A stretch of DNA of 64,000 nt from Lithodes maja (GCA_037953745.1 JBAKBP010007101.1:39181-103180), one strand, 5' to 3'. Positions 1-8,420 are shown, numbered from the stretch's first letter. Numbers and translations: made by a program. Notes: generated from the sequence alone by a model not told the origin.

Positions 1-429
1 AAGAAGATATTTGAATGATGGTGATAACAAAGACTCGTCATGATAATAAACAACATCCTTATTATTACGACTGCCGTCATAACAAAAATACCTTTGATTA
101 AATAAAGACTCATCATAACCACTACCTCCCGAGACATCGTCGTCACTTTGATCTGGACACAGAGTAAAATATTTTGTGTTTATAAAAAATCACACATTTT
201 ATATACCTCGTATACCAATATGAATTCGTTAACGCTTTCCACAAGAATTTTAGGTAACACCTGTGGATAGTGTCGAAGTTGCATTGATTACCCTTTAGCG
301 TCTAAGAGAATCTTGTTTAGGGAACATTCTTGTACTTTTTTTGTTGACAGTGGTGGTGCCATCTCTTTTCATGGTCGAATGTGGCCATTATATCCCTTAA
401 TATATATATATATATATTATATAGGAAAG
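1..429. other. AT-rich spacer, no gene seen
   Basis: No convincing reading frame, RNA gene or promoter is visible. The stretch is AT-rich and has a TA dinucleotide run near 400-420. It lies downstream of the minus-strand Na+/K+-ATPase beta homolog, so part of it may be 3' flank. A variant of the recurring AACCCTTTAGC motif lies near 290. Confidence 0.6.
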
Positions 430-556
430 TTACATAAACATGGTCAATCTAGTAATGAAAAAAAACAGTTAATTAGTCATTTTTTTTAATCCGAATAAGT
501 TACATAAACAGAGTCATTGGTTAAAAAAGTGTTGTGAAGCATTCTGCTAAAGGGTT
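430..556 (+). repeat. Left arm of an inverted repeat
   Basis: This segment matches the reverse complement of 9337-9440. Shared stretches include ACATAAACATGGTCAAT, AGTTAATTAGTC, TTAATCCGAATAAGTTACAT and GCATTCTGCTAAAGGGT, in the same order and with small indels. It covers the stop codon and 3' flank of the minus-strand gene at 547-1299. The other arm lies just after the plus-strand Hsp70, so both genes end in the same 3'-flank sequence read in the sense direction. Whether the arms are element ends or a duplicated terminator region cannot be told from sequence alone. Confidence 0.75.
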
Positions 557-1299
557 AAAACATTCGTTATGTGGACGGTGTGCATGTTTTTGTCAGCGAT
601 GATATCCTTAGCCCAGAGTCGACACTCAATGACCAGCGGTATTCCCTTTATTAGGCCTGAGATGTGCATACCCAACACTGGCTGTATGTAAGAGTCGTTC
701 TTTTGGTAGGGAAAGTAGTACGATGGAAAACCTTGCCAGGGCACCAAGCTTATCCGACCATCAAAACTTCCATTAGCATCACAGGACACCCAAATGAACT
801 TAGGTATCACGTCCTGGTTCTGATGGTAACTCTCTAAAATGTGGTCCTTGAGACGCTGTGGCGTGTTATCTGGTAGGTCCTCCATCACTGTGTACACGTC
901 AGGAATCCATTTGGGTACCTTTGGGGTGGTGATGAGGAGACAGGAGCTGGTACCGTTGAAGCCCCAGTGCCCGGCTTCTGTACATTCCCCGATATCACTC
1001 AGCCAGTCGGGTTTGAAGCTACAGAAGTTCACCGGTTTTGTCGTAGAGTAGCAGGCCGTTAAGTTGTATTTGTTGATGATTTTGGATTGGTTTTGAAAGA
1101 ACTCGTTAATTTGTGTGGCGTATGATGAGTTGTTCTCCTGTTGTTGGTACATGATATTGTTGCTGGGATACGTGGTAAGGCCGATGTAAGGCTCCTCACC
1201 CAGTCCCAACATAACCATAAGGACGACTACGAAGTTGATAAGAAGATCCACTCCCACCAACAGCACCCCCGTGATCATACTACATTTATTTCCAGCCAT
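547..1299 (-). CDS. Na+/K+-ATPase beta-subunit homolog
   Basis: 250-residue type II membrane protein related to the beta subunit of Na+/K+-ATPase, which helps the catalytic alpha subunit fold, reach the plasma membrane and pump. The cytoplasmic tail is very short (about 8 residues; family members usually have some 30 or more). One hydrophobic segment spans about 9-33. The ectodomain has six cysteines (83, 93, 106, 120, 173, 226), the number needed for the family's three disulfides. Family motifs are clear: SSCLLITTPKVPKW (118-131), a DLPDNTP stretch (151-157), WVSCD (170-174), QGFPSYYFPY (189-198) and IECRLWAKDI (224-233). N-glycosylation sequons occur near 56/57, 70, 79, 115, 176 and 201. 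There are no introns and the frame is intact. No alpha subunit is in the window, so it would have to act with a partner encoded elsewhere. Family assignment is firm; origin by capture from a host is inference. Confidence 0.88.
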   Translation of the reverse strand: MAGNKCSMITGVLLVGVDLLINFVVVLMVMLGLGEEPYIGLTTYPSNNIMYQQQENNSSYATQINEFFQNQSKIINKYNLTACYSTTKPVNFCSFKPDWLSDIGECTEAGHWGFNGTSSCLLITTPKVPKWIPDVYTVMEDLPDNTPQRLKDHILESYHQNQDVIPKFIWVSCDANGSFDGRISLVPWQGFPSYYFPYQKNDSYIQPVLGMHISGLIKGIPLVIECRLWAKDIIADKNMHTVHITNVLTL

Positions 1300-1709
1300 T
1301 CTTCTTCTTCTTCCTCCTCCTCCAATGTTTACGTTCTTGGTTTACAATAAACCTTATTTATAAATTTTGTTTTTCGGTCAATTAAGCTAAGATGTAGACA
1401 CAAAATTTGACCAAAATCATATTTTTCTCCAAAAATGATCTTTTCTGAGAGTTTACGTAAAGTGAACACCCATAACGAATGGAGTTTAGCAACTAGGCTA
1501 GCTAAGATGTAAGCACACAAAACGGGGTTTAGATCCCTCGAAAAACTAACTAGTTAACTAAGAAGATTGACTTTTTTTTTAACCAAACAAATATATATTT
1601 TCTGAGCGTTTATGTAAAGCGACTGACCATGGGGCAGTCACTGTCCGAGAGGTATATCATCATTGATGGTGGCGGAGATATCCCACCGGAAGCGAGCCAC
1701 CTAATGTAA
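1300..1709. repeat. Spacer with diverged satellite-like monomers
   Basis: No gene is supported. From about 1375 to 1625 the spacer carries, in satellite order, the blocks of the 23-62 kb monomer: CACAAAACGGGGTTTAGA, AACTAGGCTAG, GATTGAC, ATATTTTCTGAG and TAAAG[TC]GA. Roughly two diverged units are recognisable. A plus-strand AATAAA lies near 1346, next to a TTTACAATAAAC element that recurs in other spacers. The 5' flank of the minus-strand beta-subunit homolog must lie in the first part. Confidence 0.6.
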
Positions 1710-1717
1710 TATATAAA
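1710..1717 (+). promoter_or_regulatory. TATA box of the first TAZ-like gene
   Basis: TATATAAA, a perfect TATA match. Transcription would be expected to begin about 25-30 bases on, near 1740. That leaves almost no leader before the ATG at 1744 and favours the ATG at 1789. Confidence 0.5.
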
Positions 1718-1743
1718 TTTCGCTCTCCCTATGTATACATCTA

Positions 1744-2196
1744 ATGCCTCACTCTACTCGAGAAGGACCACACGTTCCAGAATTGACCATGGCGTTGCTT
1801 AGGGAGTTACTTACCGAGACGAGGGGACTTGACGTCTCCGCTGGGACTAATGGACAGGACCTCCTGATAGACGCCATGGTAAAGCGAGGGGGAGAATGTG
1901 AGCGGGTCGGTGGGTTCCTGCAGGCGCTAATAGAGTCCACGATAGAGCGAGGAGAGGTGCAGCAACTGTTGGATGCCTTTGCGTGTAGTGGTAAATGTCC
2001 CCATGAGACATGCAAGTATTCCTTGTGTCGCATGTGGTGTAGTGCACGCCACCACGTGAAAAACGGCCATATATGCGCCGTGTTAAACATCTTCACGAAA
2101 GCCCTCAACGCCCACATATACACCTGCAACTGGGGCGCCAACTGCTACGTGGATGCGTGTCCCCAAATCCGCGCCAATCGGGCGACATCTATGTAA
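1744..2196 (+). CDS. TAZ-type zinc-finger protein, copy 1
   Basis: 150-residue frame. The ATG at 1789 (residue 16) has a strong context (A at -3, G at +4) and sits better behind the TATA box than the ATG at 1744, so the real product may be 135 residues. The C-terminal half resembles the TAZ zinc fingers of CBP/p300. The clearest part is H124-x3-C128-x5-C134-x4-C139, the same spacing as a zinc site of TAZ1. An earlier cluster C81-x3-C85-x4-C90 has aspartate (77) where a TAZ site would have its first histidine. Further Cys/His follow at 95, 99, 103, 104, 109 and 111. TAZ domains bind transactivation domains of transcription factors, so a decoy or cofactor role is possible, but this is inference. 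A helical-looking segment ending in IERGEVQQLLDAFAC (67-81) is shared with the next copy. Confidence 0.68.
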   Translation: MPHSTREGPHVPELTMALLRELLTETRGLDVSAGTNGQDLLIDAMVKRGGECERVGGFLQALIESTIERGEVQQLLDAFACSGKCPHETCKYSLCRMWCSARHHVKNGHICAVLNIFTKALNAHIYTCNWGANCYVDACPQIRANRATSM

Positions 2197-2204
2197 AGTG
2201 GGAT

Positions 2205-2588
2205 ATGGGAACTATCTGTACGTATCTTCGAGCAATTGGTAAATGTGAGGAAGAAGGTGTGGCCCTGCAGAAGATTATAGACTCCATGATAGAGCGAGGA
2301 GAGGTGCTGCGGCTGTTGGACGAATATGCGTGCAGTATTACGTGTCCCAATCGGGTGTGCAGTCCCTTGTGTCTCGGGTGGCGTGGGGTACACAAACACG
2401 TGAAATATTTCCATCATGAGTGCCCCATAAAAGACATTAACCAAAGGACCCTTCGCTCCCACCTAGACACCTGCAACTCGGGCGCCCGCTGTCACCTGTC
2501 CGCGTGCTCCACATTCCACGCCGACTTTCCAAATTATAAAAAGTCAGATATAAAAAGTGTCTGTGTGTATCTTCACAGTAAAGTTTAA
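2205..2588 (+). CDS. TAZ-type zinc-finger protein, copy 2
   Basis: 127 residues from the ATG at 2205, nine bases after the stop of copy 1. The frame is open further upstream, but that part overlaps copy 1 out of frame and is not conserved, so the internal ATG is preferred. It shares with copy 1 the IERGEV-x2-LLD-x2-AC segment (29-43) and the H86-x3-C90-x5-C96-x4-C101 zinc site, with further cysteines at 43, 47, 52, 56 and 73. Its counterpart of the TATA box has become TATGTAAAG and overlaps the end of copy 1, so it may depend on the upstream promoter or on re-initiation. It is a tandem duplicate, with the same caution about function as copy 1. Confidence 0.65.
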   Translation: MGTICTYLRAIGKCEEEGVALQKIIDSMIERGEVLRLLDEYACSITCPNRVCSPLCLGWRGVHKHVKYFHHECPIKDINQRTLRSHLDTCNSGARCHLSACSTFHADFPNYKKSDIKSVCVYLHSKV

Positions 2589-2694
2589 TTTTTTCATTAA
2601 CAAAGTTAAATAATATGGAAAATGTCTATGAATGTGAGATGCAGGAAGGAGAGGCGACAACCTGGATGAGTGTCACTGGAAGTCTCCAATTTAG

Positions 2695-2988
2695 GACGAC
2701 ACCTATATAAAGTGGAATATAGGAACTATCTGTATGTGTATCTTTGAGCATTTGATAAGTGTGAGGAAGAAGGTGTGTGGCCCTGCAGACGATGATAGAC
2801 TCCACGATAGAGCGAGGAGAGAGGTGCAGCGGCTGTTGGACGTTTTTGCATGCAGTATTACGTGTCCCAATCAGGTGTGCATTTCCTTGTGGCGTTCCAT
2901 CCACCATAAGTGCCCCTTGCGAGACATTTACGAAAAGGCCCACATAGGCACAACACCCACTGTCAAAGTTATAAAAAGCCATATATGA
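2695..2988 (+). pseudogene. TAZ-like gene, decayed third copy
   Basis: The DNA follows copy 2 closely, including a TATATAAAG at 2704-2712, but the position of the copy 2 start codon reads ATA. A frame change in the IERGE region splits the reading. The readable part (REVQRLLDVFACSITCPNQV and following) loses part of the zinc region and runs out before the second H-x3-C-x5-C-x4-C site. An AATAAA follows at 3009-3014. A short product from the ATG at 2734 is conceivable but would lack a complete finger. Confidence 0.7.
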
Positions 2989-3284
2989 AAAGTGTCACAG
3001 TTCCTGAGAATAAATAAATATATATAAGTTTAATTTGTTCCATTTCATTTATATCCGTAGACAAAAAAAAATGACACTACAATGTGTGAAAATAAAAATA
3101 TATAAAAGTTTAATTTCTTTATCCCCCTAAAATCTAAGCTAGTCTAGATTATGAATATTTTATCTGTGTTTTTCCTTTTATTTTTGGTCAAGTCAGTCAG
3201 TCAGTCTGGTTTCTCCCCAAATATTTGTTCTGAGAGTTTACATAAAAGAGACGGAAATGAAACAAATTTTCTGGTTAAATACAG
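2989..3284. other. Spacer between convergent genes
   Basis: No gene is visible. It holds plus-strand AATAAA-type signals after the TAZ-like copies and a diverged satellite-like block around 3225-3250 (TCTGAGAGTTTACATAAA). The minus-strand glycoprotein gene ends into it from the right. Confidence 0.5.
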
Positions 3285-3290
3285 TTTATT
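3285..3290 (-). terminator. Poly(A) signal of glycoprotein copy 1
   Basis: AATAAA on the minus strand, about 80 bases past the stop at 3372. It sits in the block TACAGTTTATTGTAAAC that recurs after most copies of this gene family. Confidence 0.65.
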
Positions 3291-3371
3291 GTAAACAAAA
3301 TCATACCACATTATTACGGCGGCTCCTAAAAAAAAGGGGGCCCTACTGAGCTGAGTAAAATGGATAATTTT

Positions 3372-4322
3372 TTAGAATAATCGAATAAAGCTAGCTATAC
3401 TTAGTGTGCTAATTGGGGATGAGAGCAGAATAGCGGAAAGCGAATTGACTTTACTAGAAAGACAATTAGGAATGACCCTGGCACCATTGACACTTAACAA
3501 GCACAAATTCACAAAGCAGTTACGGTAGTATCCGTGGTGTGCCGTCATGACGGAGAGAATGGTGTGAGAGTTGAGATCGGCCGTCAGAGTGTGGTAGGTA
3601 TCATCTCGGGAGTGAGTTACGTTGAGGTGAAGTATCTCTCGGGTTCCCTGTGTTTTGTACATGCCATAATGGTAGCCGGAAAAACACTCGGGGAACTTCA
3701 CTCCGATTGTAATTTCCTCAACGTCTTCCGGGGAGAGTCGGATGAGATCGGTAGAGGGTGCCAGGTTGAGGCAACTCCACTCATCGCCACACCGCTCTGT
3801 CAGTGCTAGGCACCCATCATCCATGGCCTCAAAGTCGAGGAACTTAATCTTTGGTCCCCCAAAGGTCGTGTTCACCCGGTCTGCCACAGTTACTGGCAAA
3901 ATGGTTTCTTGGGTCAGTTCGCCAGACTCCTTTTGATTCAGCTGGACAGTGAAGCCGTTGTCAGAAGCTTTCAGGAAGAAAGTGACTCCGGCATATGTAA
4001 CCTCGTTTTCCCAGCTGGTGACATTGAGACAGCCGACACCAGCTGAACGGATGGTGGTGTTGTTGGTGCCACGAAATCCCCCCATGACCAAACAGGCAGC
4101 TGGCTCGCCGCCCTCCACCGTCAACAGCTCCCAATAGGTCGTCCATTTTGGGTACAGAGGCTGCAATTGTATGGCAATTGGCAGCGGTAGGGGGGCTTTG
4201 AGACTGCCGTGTGCTGGGAGGATGCGACACGTCTGGCCAGTACATGGAACCACCTGGGTCAGTAGCAGCAGGACCAAGGACAGATAAGGAATCCCACCTC
4301 CAGAACAGTCTCTGCCGGTCAT
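3372..4322 (-). CDS. Family glycoprotein, copy 1
   Basis: 316 residues, intact. The start gives the N-terminus MTGRD shared by most copies. A signal peptide occupies about residues 10-29 (hydrophobic core at 12-26). The ectodomain has twelve cysteines counting from the N-terminus and sequons at 87/88, 100, 151 and 234. Landmarks conserved across the family are YWELLT (63-68), TIRSAGVGCLNVTSW (90-104), FTVQLNQKE (124-132), DDGCLALT (168-175), IRLSPE (194-199), GTRE-x-LHLNVT (226-235) and GARVIPNC (280-287). The last 22 residues are hydrophobic with no cytoplasmic tail, as in GPI-attachment signals. I do not recognise the family. A surface or secreted role is inferred from layout only. It is head-to-head with an Hsp70 stub at 4553. 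Confidence 0.8.
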   Translation of the reverse strand: MTGRDCSGGGIPYLSLVLLLLTQVVPCTGQTCRILPAHGSLKAPLPLPIAIQLQPLYPKWTTYWELLTVEGGEPAACLVMGGFRGTNNTTIRSAGVGCLNVTSWENEVTYAGVTFFLKASDNGFTVQLNQKESGELTQETILPVTVADRVNTTFGGPKIKFLDFEAMDDGCLALTERCGDEWSCLNLAPSTDLIRLSPEDVEEITIGVKFPECFSGYHYGMYKTQGTREILHLNVTHSRDDTYHTLTADLNSHTILSVMTAHHGYYRNCFVNLCLLSVNGARVIPNCLSSKVNSLSAILLSSPISTLSIASFIRLF

Positions 4323-4552
4323 GGTGATGTCCCCCGACGCCGGTTCAGTTTTTGGTCAGCTTCCAAGTTGCTCCCGGGACGAGAACCTGACCGAGTGAGA
4401 CCGCCCACAAGTTTATTGGGAAGCTCCACCCCCTTTTACGTGTTTCCACCTATAACCGTTGGGCGGGCCCAAAATAGCTCTCTCTCGCTCTGGAAAGGCT
4501 AAGTTAGTGTTTACAAGTCATTGCTGACAGTAAGTAGTAGGGGTAGACAAAA
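4323..4552. promoter_or_regulatory. Divergent promoter region, copy 1
   Basis: 230-base gap between the glycoprotein start (minus) and the Hsp70 stub start (plus). Blocks such as AAGTTTATTGGGAAGCTCCA and CCCCTTTTACGTGTTTCC are shared with the equivalent gap at 7133-7316. An inverted CCAAT box (ATTGG) lies inside the first block. The gap must serve both directions if both sides are transcribed. No heat-shock element array was convincing. Confidence 0.45.
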
Positions 4553-4789
4553 ATGGCTAAAACTACAGCTATAGGTATCGACTTGGGGTCGGGAAGTCGC
4601 CAATGACCAGGGAGACTGGCCTTCACATTGGAGATGCTGCCAAAAATCAAGTAGGTATTTTGTCTTTGGTGCCAAGGGTCGCAATTTTGAGGACCCTGAA
4701 CCCACGTTCAGAGTTGATATAAAAACCCAAGAGCACAAGGGGGAGAAGACATCATTTTTTTACCCAGAGGTAATCTCATCCATAAGATG
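4553..4789 (+). pseudogene. Hsp70 5' stub, first
   Basis: Starts MAKTTAIGIDLG like the Hsp70 at 7317, then loses the rest of the first ATP-binding signature and joins downstream Hsp70 pieces (AND-QGD, GDAAKNQVG, NFEDP) with internal deletions and frame changes. It ends near the TFYPEE-equivalent segment, where satellite-like spacer begins. It cannot make a working ATPase domain. It is a condensed duplicate of the first 120 or so codons. Confidence 0.75.
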
Positions 4790-5178
4790 GGGATTTAGAG
4801 CTCCTAAAACTAGGCTAGTTCAAATGTGGACAATATTTTTGGAGAAAATTTGGTCAAGTAGCTTGGTTTCTCCCAAAATATTTTGCTGAGTCAAGCTGGA
4901 GGAAATGCTAGTTAGCTAAATTTTCGGTTATAGCCTGGTTTCTCCCAAAAATATTTGTCTGAGAGTTTACGCAATACTTTTTGGAAATATATATTTTCTT
5001 TCCCTGAGAGTTTACGTGTGTGAGCCAATATTTATTTTTAGATCAAGTCAATCTCTCCAAATACGTGAAACCAAGGTGTCGCCAGTTATTTTTGGTCAAT
5101 TCAATCTTGCGGTATATCCCAAAATATTTACTCTCTGGAAAGGCTAGGTTAGTGTTTACAAGGTGTATGAAGAACAAA
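4790..5178. repeat. Spacer with diverged satellite-like pieces
   Basis: No gene is visible. It begins with GGGGATTTAGAGCTCCTAAA and continues with AACTAGGCTAGTTCAAATG, TTTTTGGAGAAAAT and repeated TCTGAGAGTTTACG blocks, all related to the 179-183-bp satellite. Confidence 0.6.
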
Positions 5179-5442
5179 ATGGCTAAAACTACAGCTATAG
5201 GTATCGACTTGGGGACAACCTACTCCATTGTCAGGGAAGGTGGACATCATCGCCAATGACCAGGGAGACTGGCCTTCACATTGGAGATGCTGCCAAAAAT
5301 CAAGTAGGTATTTTGTCTTTGGTGCCAAGGGTCGCAATTTTGAGGACCCTGGACCCACGTTCAGAGTTGGTATAAAAACCCAAGAGCACAAGGGTGAGAA
5401 GACATAATTTTTTTACCCAGAGGAAATCTCATCCACAAGATG
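5179..5442 (+). pseudogene. Hsp70 5' stub, second
   Basis: Begins MAKTTAIGIDLGTTYS, so it keeps the first Hsp70 signature that the first stub has lost, then shifts frame. The remainder matches the first stub almost base for base to the same break point near the YPEE segment. It carries a TAA at the same place as the full-length copy at 7638-7640. The stub at 4553 has TCA there. No glycoprotein gene lies directly to its left, unlike the other two Hsp70 copies. Confidence 0.75.
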
Positions 5443-6101
5443 GGGATTTAGAGCTCCTAAAAACTAAGCTAGTTAAAATCTCAGGGGTAGGGGGAATGTG
5501 AAATATTTCCAAAAGTGAAGAGGTCTTCGTGCACCGTAATAATGATGGTTAGGGTAGGTGGTTCTTCTGAACGCGTGAACCATCCCCATTCGGAAGGAGA
5601 CAGACGTGGACGATAGCATGGATTTAGAGCTCCTAAAACTAGGCAGGCTAGTTAAGATGTGGACAATATTTTTGGAGAAAATTTGGTCAAGTGGGTAGAT
5701 GACATAAAGCGGTATAACCTGGTTTCTCCCAACTAAAACTAGGCTAGTTAAGATGTGGACAATATTTGGTATGACATAAAGCGGTATAGCCTGGTTTCTC
5801 CCAAAATATTTTTCTGAGTCAAGCTGGAGGAGATGCTAGCTAGCTACCCAAAAATATTTGTCTGAGAGTTTACGCAATACTTTTTGGAGAAAAATATCAA
5901 TCTCTCCAAAAAAATATATTTTCTTTTCCTGAGAGTTTACGTGAAGAGAGTGTGAGCCAATATTTATTTTTAGATCAAGTCAATCTCTCCAAATACGTGA
6001 AGCCAAGGTGTCGCCAGTTATTTTTTGGTCAAGTCAATCTTGCGGTATATCCCAAAATATTTACATAAAGAGAGTGAGTCAAGGCGGAAATGTAAATACA
6101 G
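5443..6101. repeat. Spacer with diverged satellite-like pieces
   Basis: No gene is visible. The block GATTTAGAGCTCCTAAAACT, followed by AGGCTAGTTAAGATGTGGAC, occurs around 5628-5660 and partly again near 5735. TCTGAGAGTTTACG blocks and AAAATATTTTTCTGAG also recur. The spacer appears to have grown by local duplication. Confidence 0.6.
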
Positions 6102-6107
6102 TTTATT
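6102..6107 (-). terminator. Poly(A) signal of glycoprotein copy 2
   Basis: Minus-strand AATAAA, 63 bases past the stop at 6170, in the conserved TACAGTTTATTGTAAAC block. Confidence 0.65.
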
Positions 6108-6169
6108 GTAAACAAAAAACAATCATACCATATTAGTGATGGGGGTGTGAGCGACCCAACTGAGATGAG

Positions 6170-7132
6170 CTAAAATGCGAATATTAGAGTAACGCTAGCT
6201 ATACTTAGTGTGCTAATTGGGGATGAGAGCAGAATAGCGGAAAGCGAATTGACTTTACTAGAAAGACAATTAGGAATGACCCTGGCACCATTGACACTTA
6301 ACAAGCACAAATCCCCAAAGCAGTTACGGCAGTATCCGTAGTGTGCCGTCATGACGGAGAGAATGGTGTGGGAGTTGAGATCGGCCGTCAGAGTGTCGTA
6401 GGTATCATCTCGGGAGTAAGTTACGTTGAGGTGAAGTATCTCTCGGGTTCCCTGTGTTTTGTACATGCCATAATGGTAGCCGGAGAAACACTCGGGGAAC
6501 GCCACTGCGACTGTAATTTCATCAACGGATTCCGGGGAGAGTCGGATGAGATCGGTAGAGGGCGCCAACCTGAGGTAACTCCACCCACTGCCACACCGCT
6601 CTGTCAGTGCTAGGCACCCATCATCCATGACCTCAAAGTCGGGGAACTCAATCTTTGGTCCCCCAAAGGTCGTGTTCACCCGGTCTACCACAGTTACTGG
6701 CAAAATGGTTTCTTGGGTCAGTTCGCCAGACTCCCTTTGATTCAGCTGGACAGTGAAGCCTTTGTCAGAAGCTTTCAGAAAGAAAGTAACTCCGAAAAAT
6801 GTAGGCCAGACAACCTCGTTTTCCCAGCTGGTGACATTGAGACAGCCGACACCAGCTGAACGGATGGTGGTGTTGTTGGCGGTGCCACGAGATGTCCCCA
6901 TGACCAAACAGGCAGCTGGCTCGCCGCCCTCCACCGTCAACAGCTCCCAATAGGTCGTCCATTTTGGGTACTGAAGCTGAGGCTGCAATTGTATGGCAAT
7001 TGGCAGCGGTAGGGGGGCTTTGAGACTGCCGTAGCGACACGTCTGGCCAGCACACGGAACCACCAGGGTCAGTAGCAGCAGGACCAAGGACAGATAAGGA
7101 ATCCCACCTCCAGAACAGTCTCTACCGGTCAT
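6170..7132 (-). CDS. Family glycoprotein, copy 2
   Basis: 320 residues from the conserved MTGRD start at 7132. The frame is open to another ATG at 7201, but those 23 residues have no counterpart in the other copies and would bury the signal peptide, so the inner start is preferred. It is the closest relative of copy 1: same landmarks (YWELLT, TIRSAGVGCLNVTSW, FTVQLNQ, DDGCLALT, GTRE-x-LHLNVT, GARVIPNC) and the same hydrophobic C-terminus. It differs by small in-frame indels, mainly in the mature N-terminus and after TSWENEV. It is intact and head-to-head with the long Hsp70 at 7317. Confidence 0.8.
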   Translation of the reverse strand: MTGRDCSGGGIPYLSLVLLLLTLVVPCAGQTCRYGSLKAPLPLPIAIQLQPQLQYPKWTTYWELLTVEGGEPAACLVMGTSRGTANNTTIRSAGVGCLNVTSWENEVVWPTFFGVTFFLKASDKGFTVQLNQRESGELTQETILPVTVVDRVNTTFGGPKIEFPDFEVMDDGCLALTERCGSGWSYLRLAPSTDLIRLSPESVDEITVAVAFPECFSGYHYGMYKTQGTREILHLNVTYSRDDTYDTLTADLNSHTILSVMTAHYGYCRNCFGDLCLLSVNGARVIPNCLSSKVNSLSAILLSSPISTLSIASVTLIFAF

Positions 7133-7316
7133 GGTCAGCTTCCAGTTGCTCCCGGGACGAGAACCCGGCCGAGTGTGAAGGCTAGCCGAGACCGCCCACA
7201 AGTTTATTGGGAAGCTCCACCCCCTTTTACGTGTTTCCCCAATATCTCTCTCTCTCTGGAAAGGACAGGTTAGTGTCTACAAGTCACTGTTGACAGTAAG
7301 TAGTAGGAGAACAAAA
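7133..7316. promoter_or_regulatory. Divergent promoter region, copy 2
   Basis: 184-base gap between the minus-strand glycoprotein and plus-strand Hsp70. It shares its inverted CCAAT box, the CCCCTTTTACGTGTTTCC block, a TCTCTCTC run and the Hsp70 leader (TTAGTGT-x-TACAAGTCA) with 4323-4552. Confidence 0.45.
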
Positions 7317-8388
7317 ATGGTTAAAACTACAGCTATAGGTATCGACTTGGGGACAACCTACTCCTGTGTCGGAGTGTTCCAGTATGGGAAGGTGGAAATC
7401 ATAGCCAACGACCAGGGGAACCGTACCACTCCTTCCTGTGTGGCCTTCACAGACACAGAGCGTCTCATTGGAGACGCTGCCAAAAATCAAGTGGGTGTTG
7501 TCTTTGATGCCAAGAGACTTATTGGTCGCAATTTTGAGGACCCCCACGTTCAGAGTGACATGAAACATTGGCCTTTTGATGTAATCGATGACGGTATAAA
7601 ACTCAAGATTCAAGTGGAATACAAGGGAGAGAAAAAATAATTTTACCCAGAGGAAATCTCATCCATGGTGCTAATCAAGATGAAAGAAATTGCAGAGGCC
7701 TACCTGGGGTCCACTGTCAAAGATGCTGTTATCACTGTCCCAGCCCACTTCAACAACTTCCAGCGTCAAGCCACCAGAGATGCTGGGGCCATCTCTGGGC
7801 TCAATGTGCTGCGTATCATCAATGAGCCCACCGCCGCTGCCATCGCCTACGGTCTCGATAAGCAAGTGGTGGGCGATAATCGTAATATTCTCATCTATGA
7901 TCTGGGTGGCGGTACTTTCGATGTGTCCATTCTTAGTATCGAAGATGGCATTGTCGAAGTACAATCCACTACAGGTGACACTCACTTGGGGGGTGAAGAC
8001 TTTGACAACCAGATGGTTAACCACTTCCGGGAAGAGTTCAAGCGCAAGCACAAGAAAGATCCCACCCAGAACAAGCGTTCCTACACCGCCTACGTACTGC
8101 TTGTGAACGAGCGAAGCGCATACTCTCCGCCTCTACTCTGGCCAGTATCGAGATTGATTCCTTTTTTGAAGGTATCGATTTCTACACCTCAATTACTCGT
8201 GCCCGCTTTGAGGAGCTGTGTTTCCATCTTTTCCGTGGCACCCTTGAGCATGTGGAGAAGTCCCTGTGCGATGCCAAGATGGACAAGGCTCAAATTCACG
8301 ACATTGTGTTGGTTGGTGGCTCCACTCGAATTCCCAAGATCCAGAAACTTCTGCGGGACTTTTTCAACGGCCAAGAGCTGAACAAGCG

Positions 8389-8420
<32 letters not shown>

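Noticed and set aside
839..1350. Two plus-strand frames opposite the beta-subunit homolog
   Set aside because: Antisense shadows of a clearly recognised gene, with no own motifs.
2073..2204. N-terminal extension of TAZ-like copy 2
   Set aside because: It overlaps copy 1 out of frame and lacks similarity to copies 1 or 3.
1749..2462. Minus-strand frames opposite the TAZ-like genes
   Set aside because: The zinc-ligand spacing is preserved on the plus strand between copies; the antisense frames show no family feature.
3534..3809. Open frame antisense to glycoprotein copy 1, echoed in other copies
   Set aside because: It recurs only because the sense gene is duplicated. The conserved motifs, signal peptide and start all belong to the minus strand.
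4511..5391. Minus-strand frames over the Hsp70 stubs
   Set aside because: Antisense of Hsp70-derived DNA; duplicated only because the stubs are.
7133..7201. N-terminal extension of glycoprotein copy 2 from the ATG at 7201
   Set aside because: Not conserved in any paralog and it would place the signal peptide internally.
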